Positions 17,831-24,192 of a stretch of DNA of 64,000 nucleotides are shown here, one piece after another. Below the pieces are notes generated by a model. The model worked only from the letters and a program-made list of their open reading frames with translations. It ran no database searches and had not been told where the DNA came from. The DNA lies in contig DEVL01000004.1 of the NCBI GenBank assembly GCA_002363385.1, positions 131,766 to 195,765 of the forward strand. Direction: 5' to 3'. The stretch is from Stenotrophomonas maltophilia. Lineage in GTDB: Bacteria > Pseudomonadota > Gammaproteobacteria > Xanthomonadales > Xanthomonadaceae. The translations under genes were made by a program, and so were the position numbers. How positions within the stretch are numbered: position 1 is the stretch's first letter; each line of letters opens with the position of its first letter.

Positions 17831-17955
17831 CCCCTGCATGCTGGGCGCCTCTATCCTGACTATGAAGACTGCTCTTGTCCGATTTGTGCTGCCGCGACCG
17901 ACAGTTATGCGTCGAATGAGAACGTTAGCGCCAGACCGGTCGACTATGTGGGCCT

Positions 17956-17985
17956 GATGTCCGCTTTCGGCCAGAAGCGGACATC
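17956..17985. repeat. Post-attC hairpin repeat, copy 1
   Basis: GATGTCCGCTT, an 8-base loop and AAGCGGACATC: a perfect 11-bp stem directly after attC1 on the minus strand. Related copies occur at 19837-19864 (after attC3) and, degraded, at about 18998-19023. Beyond the hairpin the minus strand of copies 1 and 2 also shares GCTAACGT and TTCGAC. Confidence 0.7.
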
Positions 17986-18041
17986 AACGCCTGAGGTCAC
18001 CCGACCCGCGAAGCGGGGTCGGCTTGAATGAATTGTTAGGC
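17986..18041 (-). other. attC1: integron cassette recombination site
   Basis: On the minus strand it begins with the inverse core GCCTAAC (18041-18035), continues AATTCATTCAAGCCG, has a central stem-loop (CGACCCCGC TTC GCGGGTCG) and ends at GGCGTT (17991-17986). Length and sequence agree with the attC sites of Xanthomonas-type chromosomal integrons. It directly follows the stop codon of the small membrane protein gene. Confidence 0.88.
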
Positions 18042-18042
18042 C

Positions 18043-18483
18043 TCATCCGCCTTTACTGACGGTAAGGTCCACCATATTTCCACGTGTTCCCAACAAATCT
18101 ACGTAATAGGTGCCAGAGAGGCCAGCCACGGTAAGCCTGCGTCCTACCCGCACCTTCTTGAAGGATTGCGTTACTTCTGAGCCAAGGGTGACAGAAAGCG
18201 CTGCAGAGTCGTCTAGAACACTGGCAATGTGGATGATGACGCGCCCATCCGAACTCGTGGCGGAGTTGCCCGCCCGTACGCCTGTCTCAGGGATGACCAC
18301 GGGAGACGGTGCTTGGGATGTCGGCCTGGCTTGTGCATCTTGCAAAGCCTTCTCAAGGCGCGATATCTCGAAGTCTCTTGGTGCGACCATTACATTCTGT
18401 GCAAATAGCCAAGTGCCTCCTGCAACAGCCGAGCAGAGAATGAAAAGTGAAACAGGCCACAGCTTCTTGAATCGATCGATCAT
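18043..18483 (-). CDS. Cassette gene: small membrane-anchored protein of unknown function
   Basis: 146 residues from ATG 18483, which has GGGAAG about 9 bases upstream; ATG 18498 is possible but has no ribosome site. One N-terminal membrane segment (about residues 8-28, PVSLFILCSAVAGGTWLFA), a short helical linker, a Ser/Pro-rich stretch and a C-terminal, probably beta-rich, domain of about 85 residues expected outside the membrane. I do not recognise the family. The stop lies one base from attC1, as is normal for a cassette, and attC2 lies only about 20 bp upstream of its start, so it has almost no room for its own promoter. Confidence 0.7.
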   Translation of the reverse strand: MIDRFKKLWPVSLFILCSAVAGGTWLFAQNVMVAPRDFEISRLEKALQDAQARPTSQAPSPVVIPETGVRAGNSATSSDGRVIIHIASVLDDSAALSVTLGSEVTQSFKKVRVGRRLTVAGLSGTYYVDLLGTRGNMVDLTVSKGG

Positions 18484-18503
18484 CGTGATTCTTCCCATGA
18501 GGC

Positions 18504-18561
18504 CAGACGCCTGAGTTAAGCCGACCGGCGAAGCCGGTTCGGCTTGAATGAATTGTTAGGC
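18504..18561 (-). other. attC2: integron cassette recombination site
   Basis: Minus strand: inverse core GCCTAAC (18561-18555), AATTCATTCAAGCCGA, stem-loop ACCGGC TTC GCCGGT, then GGCTTAACTCAGGCGTC (to about 18504). Same type as attC1, sharing the left half almost base for base. It separates the tiny ORF cassette from the membrane-protein cassette. Confidence 0.88.
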
Positions 18562-18734
18562 CGAGGTGCCAGCAGAACAACAGCCGAGAAGGCCTGCATG
18601 CCTGCCATGCGCACGGCCAACCCCCTGCACGACCGAGCGCTTGCCCGATGGCCTGGACGATACGACGCCGCACACGACCTGCCCATTGCAATCCCCTTGC
18701 TGAAAGCCATAGTCGCACCCCTGCGTCCAAACAC
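18516..18734 (-). CDS. Cassette mini-ORF whose C-terminus is encoded by attC2
   Basis: 72 residues from GTG 18734, or 64 from an internal ATG (MAFSKGIAM...). The last 13 residues, NNSFKPNRLRRSA, are read from the attC2 left arm; tails of this kind are well known in cassette ORFs of xanthomonads and pseudomonads. The middle is weakly hydrophobic (MQAFSAVVLLA). It sits right behind leader repeat R1, as the other cassette genes sit behind theirs. No recognisable domain; it may be a real small protein or just an open frame. Confidence 0.4.
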   Translation of the reverse strand: MFGRRGATMAFSKGIAMGRSCAASYRPGHRASARSCRGLAVRMAGMQAFSAVVLLAPRPNNSFKPNRLRRSA

Positions 18735-19080
18735 CTATGGTCTAACTGCCTAATAGACGGACCCCGGGGTCCAGTCATACGACTTATCCACAGAGGGCCT
18801 TGGCCGGTCACATCCCCTTGATTCGGCTTGATCTTAGGGCGCCTGAACCAGGTCCACAAGCGTTGCAAAGACGGAACCCAGCTAGATGCTGTTTTCAGCT
18901 CGGTTAGAGATCTCCCGGCCTGCGCCAATCGACATGGATGTCTCTATCGCAGGCCGGCGAAGGTCCGCTTCGGGTCGGATGCTGCCATAGCGAGACGACT
19001 GCCGCTTTCGGCCACAACTGGCCGCCTACGCTAGCAACCACAGTGCACAAAACCTTGGGCGATTCACTTTGAATCAACTG
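18735..19080. other. Non-coding cassette remnant with leader repeat and decayed hairpin
   Basis: This 346-bp gap contains leader repeat R1 (18742-18837) and a degraded copy of the post-attC hairpin (about 18998-19023). Between 19025 and 19080, where the attC of the 19081-19608 gene should be, I see no intact core pair. Frames that cross it look like noise. Confidence 0.5.
18742..18837 (-). repeat. Cassette leader repeat R1
   Basis: Minus strand runs TAAGATCAAG...CTGTGGATAAGTCGTATGAC, the palindrome GGACCCCGGGGTCC, then GTCTATTAGGCAGTTAG. R2 and R3 share this order: TATGAC or TGTAAC, a GGACCC/GGGTCC palindrome, CTA(A/T)(T/C)AGG(C/T)AGT. It ends 8 bases before the mini-ORF GTG. Confidence 0.75.
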
Positions 19081-19608
19081 TCATGCCCCAACTTTTGATT
19101 GAAGACGGGTGATGTGATCGAAGGCAGCAAGCTTCGCCTCAGCTTGAGACTTGTAGTTGCGGCGGGCGTGTAGGACAGTTGAGTTATCCTGTGCCGCCAA
19201 GGTACAGGCCCAATCTTCGCCACGCGGGTAAACGGTAATGCGGAATCCATCCGAAGTGATATGCGGATTGCCCTTTGCCGAAACTTTCCAAGCACGCGAC
19301 GTCCAACGCTTGCGCTTTTCTGCGCGGCTTTTCATAGAGGCTTCACGGGCACGTGAGGCCGCTACATCGCCCTCCATGTGACCGGCACATACACACCCAA
19401 CCTCGAGAACGTTCGGGTAGTCTGGGTGCTCCATGTGATGGACGTAGCGAATAGTCTGCGACTCGCACATCTTGCAATCGATCTGCGGCTTTCCCAGATC
19501 CTCAATATCTACGCAAGTCCAGCCGCGATGCGGCACTCCGGCTATAGACCACTTGCCTCGCCTATGCGCGAATAGCTCTTGTTCAGTGGGAGGCTTAGTT
19601 ACTGCCAT
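19081..19608 (-). CDS. Cassette gene: Cys/His-rich protein of unknown function
   Basis: 175 residues from ATG 19608. The N-terminal half holds a likely metal site: C32, C45-x2-C48, H57, H58, H61, C72-x-C74 and H77 (phrases CKMC, VHHMEH, CVCAGH). The C-terminal half (about 95-175) is basic with a possible short beta domain (GFRITVYPRGEDWAC). I do not recognise a named family. The start codon comes 7 bases after leader repeat R2. An intact attC is not visible behind its stop, so the cassette boundary there has decayed. Zinc binding and a nucleic-acid role are inference from composition. Confidence 0.7.
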   Translation of the reverse strand: MAVTKPPTEQELFAHRRGKWSIAGVPHRGWTCVDIEDLGKPQIDCKMCESQTIRYVHHMEHPDYPNVLEVGCVCAGHMEGDVAASRAREASMKSRAEKRKRWTSRAWKVSAKGNPHITSDGFRITVYPRGEDWACTLAAQDNSTVLHARRNYKSQAEAKLAAFDHITRLQSKVGA

Positions 19609-19612
19609 GGGC

Positions 19613-19705
19613 CTGACTACCTGATAGCCGGATCCCAGGGTCCGGTCATATGACTTTCACAGCGCACCTTGTGGCAGGCTATGCCCCTGTTACCACTCGA
19701 TCTTA
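19613..19705 (-). repeat. Cassette leader repeat R2
   Basis: Minus strand: TAAGATCGAG...GCTGTGAAAGTCATATGACC, palindrome GGACCCTGGGATCC, then GGCTATCAGGTAGTCAG. It aligns with R1 over about 90 bp and ends just before the ATG of the Cys/His-rich gene. Confidence 0.75.
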
Positions 19706-19836
19706 TGTCCGGTGCGTCCGGCTATCAAGCACATGCATAACTACCCCCCTCCAAAGGGCGGGAGCGAGCCCTCCGGCGGAGGCCGCCTGAGTGTCGAAAG
19801 TGGACGTTAGCATCGCTTGGGCCGGAAGCTGGCCCA

Positions 19837-19864
19837 GTGTCCGCTTTCGGCCAGAAGCTGACAT
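19837..19864. repeat. Post-attC hairpin repeat, copy 2
   Basis: GTGTCCGCTT, loop TCGGCCAG, AAGCTGACAT: near-perfect stem, same sequence as copy 1 at 17956-17985. It again lies directly after an attC (attC3) on the minus strand. Confidence 0.65.
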
Positions 19865-19869
19865 TGATC

Positions 19870-19925
19870 AACACCTGAATTAAGCCGCGGCGCGAAGCGG
19901 CGGCGGCTTGAATAAATTGTTAGCG
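19870..19925 (-). other. attC3: integron cassette recombination site
   Basis: Minus strand: inverse core GCGCTAAC overlapping the stop codon of the AbiU2-like gene, AATTTATTCAAGCCG, a GC-rich stem-loop (CCGCCGC TTC GCGCCGCGG), then GGCTTAATTCAGGTGTT. The half-sites match attC1 and attC2. The gene stop TAA sits inside the site, a common cassette feature. Confidence 0.88.
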
Positions 19926-20561
19926 CGCACTTGTGGCCGCACCCTGAAGTCGCTCCAGCTTTCTCAGCTTATGGACCAGGAGCCTTGCTCCACTCTCGTC
20001 CACGAAATCTTTATACATGACAGTGCTTTCTCGAAAATGCAGATCTAATCGATTCAAGACGGCTCTTAGTGCAGCGAGCATCTCGTCTACCAATGCCCTG
20101 CTAATGCCGCTCAGAGGATCGGAATTGCGATCACGGAGGTAGTCGTGATCCTGATGAGCGATGCGCTTATTTCGATGCTCGCGGGCGAACTCCGCTGCAA
20201 CTAATGCCTTATCACAGAGATTCTGCACCTCGCCCTGCAGCTCTGTATTGGAGATTAGCGGAGGCAGAGACTGGATCGTAAGATTCTTCTTCTTCCCTGT
20301 CGTCGGCGGGTCCGTCATCCGAGAGACACCCAATAGAACACTGTCCCACAGCTCGTCTTGAACGATTTTGAAGAACAGGCCTGAGGTCCGGTTAAGCAGG
20401 TGAACCGTGTCGGCGTCGCCGCCGAAAAGCTGGCGGTACTGTTGCCAAAGAACGTGAAGTTCTACGAGCTTTCGGTACAGCTCATAGAAGCTGGCCCCAA
20501 GCTCTTGTCCCATCGAGGAGATGTACTCACTACGGACTTCATTCATGGACCGAGTGACCAT
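19920..20561 (-). CDS. Cassette gene: HEPN/AbiU2-like protein (candidate abortive-infection RNase)
   Basis: 213 residues from ATG 20561; ATG 20546 and TTG 20576 are alternatives. All-helical protein with the features of the AbiU2 branch of HEPN domains: LHVLWQQYRQLFG, KIVQDELWDSVLLGVSRMTDPP, and the HEPN catalytic motif R130-NKRIA-H136 (RxxxxxH) in FAREHRNKRIAHQD. HEPN proteins are metal-independent RNases, often toxins or phage-defence effectors; AbiU-type systems block phage growth. The gene is alone in its cassette, with no partner antitoxin inside it. It follows leader R3 and ends within attC3, so it is a mobile cassette gene. Family call is from remembered pattern, function inferred. Confidence 0.75.
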   Translation of the reverse strand: MVTRSMNEVRSEYISSMGQELGASFYELYRKLVELHVLWQQYRQLFGGDADTVHLLNRTSGLFFKIVQDELWDSVLLGVSRMTDPPTTGKKKNLTIQSLPPLISNTELQGEVQNLCDKALVAAEFAREHRNKRIAHQDHDYLRDRNSDPLSGISRALVDEMLAALRAVLNRLDLHFRESTVMYKDFVDESGARLLVHKLRKLERLQGAATSAR

Positions 20562-20572
20562 TGGTGTGCGCC

Positions 20573-20652
20573 CCAACTACCTATTAGTCGGACCCGCGGG
20601 TCCGGTTACACGACGTATCCAAAAAGCACCGTATGGTGGCTCCCCCCGGATA
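20573..20652 (-). repeat. Cassette leader repeat R3
   Basis: Minus strand: TTTTTGGATACGTCGTGTAACC, palindrome GGACCCGCGGGTCC, then GACTAATAGGTAGTTGG, ending 11 bases before ATG 20561. Aligns with R1 and R2. Just beyond it (minus strand upstream, about 20683-20689) is GTTAGCC, which looks like the entry core site of this cassette. Confidence 0.75.
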
Positions 20653-20729
20653 CAGCTCGAGGGCGGCTGGGTCCGGCTAACAAGCCAGCGTAGCACCGGG
20701 CTAGCGCTAGCGGACACCACAAACAACAA

Positions 20730-20747
20730 GGGCGCCTCTCGGCGCCC
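20730..20747 (-). terminator. Rho-independent terminator of guaA
   Basis: GGGCGCC, a 4-base loop and GGCGCCC, followed on the minus strand by TTGTTGTTT, 14 bp beyond the guaA stop. It marks the chromosomal edge of the cassette island. Confidence 0.85.
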
Positions 20748-20760
20748 TAGTTCTTTCAAC

Positions 20761-22326
20761 TCATTCCCACTCAATAGTAGCCGGCGGCTTCCCCGAGATG
20801 TCATAAACAACCCGCGACACCCCCCGCAACTCATTGATGATCCGGTTGCTCACCGTACCCAGGAACTCATACGGCAGATGCGCCCAATGCGCCGTCATGA
20901 AATCGATGGTCTCCACCGCACGCAGCGCGATCACCCACTCATACGCGCGCGCATCACCCACCACGCCCACCGACTTCACCGGCAGGAACACGGCAAACGC
21001 CTGGCTGGTCTTGTCGTACAGATCGGCCTTGCGCAGTTCGTCGATGAAGATCGCATCGGCCTTGGCCAGCAGTTCGGCGTACTCGCGCTTCACTTCGCCC
21101 AAGATACGCACACCCAGGCCCGGGCCCGGGAACGGGTGGCGGTAGACCATGCTGCGCGGCAGGCCGAGTTCGACGCCGAGCCGGCGCACTTCGTCCTTGA
21201 ACAGCTCGCGCAACGGCTCCACCAGGCCCAGCTTCATGTGTTCCGGCAGCCCGCCCACGTTGTGGTGGCTCTTGATCACATGCGCCTTGCCGGTCTTGCT
21301 GCCGGCCGACTCGATCACGTCCGGGTAGATGGTGCCCTGCGCCAGCCACTTGGCGTTCTTCAGCTTGTTCGATTCTTCGTCGAAGATGTCCACGAACAGG
21401 TTGCCGATGATCTTGCGCTTGGCTTCCGGGTCGCTCACGCCTTCCAGCTTGGCGAAGTAGCGGTCCGCAGCATTCACGCGGATCACCTTGACGCCCATGT
21501 GCTCGGCGAACATCGCCATCACCTGGTCGCCTTCCTGCCAGCGCAGCAGGCCGGTATCGACGAACACGCAGGTGAGCTTGTCGCCGATCGCCTTGTGCAG
21601 CAGCGCGGCCACGACGGACGAATCGACGCCGCCGGACAGGCCCAGGATCACTTCGTCATCGCCGACCTGCTCACGCACGCGGGCGATCTGGTCGTCGATG
21701 ATGTTGGCGGCGGTCCACAGGGTTTCGCAGCCGCACACATCAACCACGAAGCGGCGCAGCAGCGCCTGGCCCTGCAGGGTGTGGGTCACTTCCGGATGGA
21801 ACTGCACGCCGTACCAGCGCTTCTCTTCGTTGGCCATCGCGGCCACCGGGATGCGATCGGTCACGGCGGTGACGGTGAAGCCCGGGGGCGCGACGGAGAC
21901 GTGGTCGCCGTGGCTCATCCAGACATTCAACTTCGGCTCGCCACCGTGGTCGCTCAGGCCCTTGAACAGCGCATCCGGGGCAACGACGTTGACTTCGGCA
22001 TGGCCGAACTCACGCTGGTCGGCCGCTTCGGTGGCACCACCGAGCTGGGCGGCCAGGGTCTGCATGCCGTAGCAGATGCCGAAGATCGGCAGGCCGCTGT
22101 CGAATACTTCCTGCGGTGCGGCGGGCGCGCCCGGCAGCGTGGTCGATTCCGGGCCACCGGACAGGATGATGCCCTTGGCGCCGAACGCGGCGATGTCGGC
22201 CGGGTTGTGGTCCCATGCCCAGATCTCGCAGTACACGCCGAGCTCGCGGATGCGGCGCGCGATCAGTTGGGTGTACTGGGCGCCGAAATCGAGGATGAGG
22301 ATCTTGTCGTTATGGATGTTGGTCAT
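20761..22326 (-). CDS. guaA: GMP synthase (glutamine-hydrolysing)
   Basis: 521 residues, normal length. N-terminal glutamine amidotransferase domain with nucleophile C85 in GICYG and the His/Glu pair in HPEVTHT. ATP-pyrophosphatase domain with the P-loop LSGGVDSSV, then the dimerisation domain ending in NELRGVSRVVYDISGKPPATIEWE, the expected GuaA terminus. It converts XMP to GMP in the cytosol using glutamine and ATP, the second step of the guanine branch. It follows guaB by about 110 bp, probably one operon, and ends in its own terminator. Confidence 0.97.
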   Translation of the reverse strand: MTNIHNDKILILDFGAQYTQLIARRIRELGVYCEIWAWDHNPADIAAFGAKGIILSGGPESTTLPGAPAAPQEVFDSGLPIFGICYGMQTLAAQLGGATEAADQREFGHAEVNVVAPDALFKGLSDHGGEPKLNVWMSHGDHVSVAPPGFTVTAVTDRIPVAAMANEEKRWYGVQFHPEVTHTLQGQALLRRFVVDVCGCETLWTAANIIDDQIARVREQVGDDEVILGLSGGVDSSVVAALLHKAIGDKLTCVFVDTGLLRWQEGDQVMAMFAEHMGVKVIRVNAADRYFAKLEGVSDPEAKRKIIGNLFVDIFDEESNKLKNAKWLAQGTIYPDVIESAGSKTGKAHVIKSHHNVGGLPEHMKLGLVEPLRELFKDEVRRLGVELGLPRSMVYRHPFPGPGLGVRILGEVKREYAELLAKADAIFIDELRKADLYDKTSQAFAVFLPVKSVGVVGDARAYEWVIALRAVETIDFMTAHWAHLPYEFLGTVSNRIINELRGVSRVVYDISGKPPATIEWE

Positions 22327-22389
22327 GGTGCCCGGGCATTGCAGGAGTAAATACGGGAAACACAGCGTCGTTACCGGAGGCGGATAGAG

Positions 22390-22425
22390 AAAGAGGAACG
22401 GGAATCAGCTTCCTCGTTCCTCTTT
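22390..22425 (-). other. Stem-loop between guaB and guaA
   Basis: AAAGAGGAACG (22390-22400) pairs with CGTTCCTCTTT (22415-22425) around a 14-base loop, with CTCTTTCTC following on the minus strand. The stem is 11 bp and perfect but the U-run is poor, so it could be a partial terminator or an mRNA processing or stability element that sets guaB/guaA ratios. Confidence 0.45.
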
Positions 22426-22437
22426 GCTCATGCCGCA

Positions 22438-23901
22438 TCAGGCGCGGTAGTTCGGCGGCTCTTTGGTGATCTGCACGTCGTGGACGTGGCTCTCACGTTG
22501 GCCGGCGCCGCTGATCTTGACGAACTTCGGCTTGCTGCGCATGTCTTCGACGGTGCCGCAGCCCACGTAGCCCATGGTGGCGCGCAGGCCGCCCATCAGC
22601 TGGTGGATGATGCCGCCGACCGGGCCGCGATACGGCACGCGGCCTTCGATGCCCTCGGGCACCAGCTTGTCGGCGCTGGAGGCGTCCTGGAAGTAGCGAT
22701 CCTTGGAGCCCTTCTCCATCGCGGCCAGCGAGCCCATGCCGCGGTAGCTCTTGTAGGAGCGGCCCTGGAACAGCTCGGTCTCGCCGGGCGATTCCTCGGT
22801 ACCGGCCAGCAGGCCACCGATCATGATGGTGGAGGCACCGGCGGCCAGCGCCTTGCCGATGTCGCCCGAGTAGCGGATGCCGCCATCGGCGATCAGCGGG
22901 ATGCGGTCCTGCAGCGCCTCGGCGACCAGGTCGATCGCGGTGATCTGCGGCACGCCGACACCGGCGACGACGCGCGTGGTGCAGATCGAGCCCGGGCCGA
23001 TGCCGACCTTGACCGCGTCCGCGCCGCTGTCCAGCAGCGCCAGGGCGGCTTCACCGGTGCAGATGTTGCCACCGACGACCTGCACCTGCGGGAAGTGCTT
23101 CTTGACCCAGCTGACGCGGTCCAGCACGCCCTGCGAGTGGCCGTGCGCGGTGTCCACCACCAGCACGTCCACCCCGGCGGCGACCAGCGCCTCGACCCGG
23201 CGGTCGGTATCGCCACCGACGCCGACGGCCGCGCCGACCAGCAGGCGGGTGGCGGTGTCCTTGGCGGCGTTCGGGTAATCGGTGTTCTTCTGGATGTCCT
23301 TGACGGTGATCAGGCCGCGCAGGGCGAAATCATCGTTGACGACCAGGATCTTCTCGATGCGGTTGCGGTGCAGCAGCTGCAGCACTTCATCGGAGGCCGC
23401 GCCTTCCTTGACCGTGATCAGGCGATCCTTCTTGGTCATGATGTGGCGGACCGGATCGTCCAGCTCGGTCTCGAAGCGCATGTCACGGTGGGTGACGATG
23501 CCGACCAGCTGGCCGCCGCCATCCACTACCGGCACGCCGGAGATGTTGCGCGCCTGGGTCAGGGCCAGCACGTCGCGGATGGTGGTTTCCGGGCCGACGG
23601 TGATCGGGTCGCGGATGACGCCGGCCTCGAACTTCTTGACCTTGGCGACTTCGGCAGCCTGCTGCTCGACGCTCAGATTCTTGTGGATGATGCCCATGCC
23701 GCCGAGCTGGGCCATGGCGATGGCCAGGCGGGCTTCGGTGACGGTATCCATGGCAGCCGAGAGGATCGGAAGCTTCAGCCGCAGGTCGCGCGTCAGGCGC
23801 GTTTCCAGACTGACATCCTTGGGCAGGATGATGGAATGAGCGGGGACGAGGGAGACGTCGTCGTAGGTGAGAGCTTCAGCCTGGATGCGCAGCATCGGCA
23901 T
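22438..23901 (-). CDS. guaB: IMP dehydrogenase
   Basis: 487 residues. TIM-barrel dehydrogenase interrupted by two CBS domains (about 95-200, IRDVLALTQARNISGVPVV and DEVLQLLHRNRIEKILVV). The active-site loop GSICTTRVVAG holds the catalytic Cys near residue 305, and the flap motif YRGMGSLAAM is present. It oxidises IMP to XMP with NAD+, the rate-limiting step to GMP. It directly precedes guaA on the minus strand. Confidence 0.97.
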   Translation of the reverse strand: MPMLRIQAEALTYDDVSLVPAHSIILPKDVSLETRLTRDLRLKLPILSAAMDTVTEARLAIAMAQLGGMGIIHKNLSVEQQAAEVAKVKKFEAGVIRDPITVGPETTIRDVLALTQARNISGVPVVDGGGQLVGIVTHRDMRFETELDDPVRHIMTKKDRLITVKEGAASDEVLQLLHRNRIEKILVVNDDFALRGLITVKDIQKNTDYPNAAKDTATRLLVGAAVGVGGDTDRRVEALVAAGVDVLVVDTAHGHSQGVLDRVSWVKKHFPQVQVVGGNICTGEAALALLDSGADAVKVGIGPGSICTTRVVAGVGVPQITAIDLVAEALQDRIPLIADGGIRYSGDIGKALAAGASTIMIGGLLAGTEESPGETELFQGRSYKSYRGMGSLAAMEKGSKDRYFQDASSADKLVPEGIEGRVPYRGPVGGIIHQLMGGLRATMGYVGCGTVEDMRSKPKFVKISGAGQRESHVHDVQITKEPPNYRA

Positions 23902-23992
23902 ACCCGAGATGTGGGGAAGCGCGACATTTTACCCTGATTCGGGCGTCTTTGGCAGGGGGCGGATGCGACGCTGTGTCGCGCCGACGGCCGAG

Positions 23993-24120
23993 GTAGAGCC
24001 GACCGTTGGTCGGCTGCCTCGTCGGCACCGCCTGAGCCCGGTAGAGCCGACCGTTGGTCGGCTGCCTTTGGATGGACCTGCCACCGCGCCAAGAGCAGCC
24101 GACCAACGGTCGGCTCTACC
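23993..24120. repeat. Three SMAG-type palindromes (GTAGAGCCGACC-GTTGGTCGGCT form)
   Basis: Copies at 23993-24018 and 24041-24066 (same orientation, GTAGAGCCGACCGTTGGTCGGCTGCC) and an inverted copy at 24094-24120. They fill the 290-bp gap between guaB and folD, which holds no gene. The facing copies 2 and 3 could fold into one long hairpin at the end of folD transcription. Confidence 0.85.
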
Positions 24121-24192
24121 AGGGGCGGCAGGTGTCGGCCGGCCCGAAATCGCGGCCACAGCGGGCGCCGACGATGGGCCGGCGCAGACCGC

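Larger units (their letters stand above)
19609..19869. other. Region between cassettes: leader R2 and hairpin copy 2, no gene
   Basis: From the minus-strand point of view: the hairpin repeat (19837-19864) follows attC3, then a segment with GCTAACGTCC and TTCGACAC, a GC-rich purine tract (GGAGGGCTCGC...GGAGGGGGG, about 19740-19780), then R2 (19613-19705). No ORF is convincing. Confidence 0.6.

Noticed and set aside
18353..18928. A 191-codon minus-strand frame crossing attC2 and R1
   Set aside because: It runs through a recombination site and overlaps better-supported cassette ORFs; composition is Trp/Arg-rich noise.
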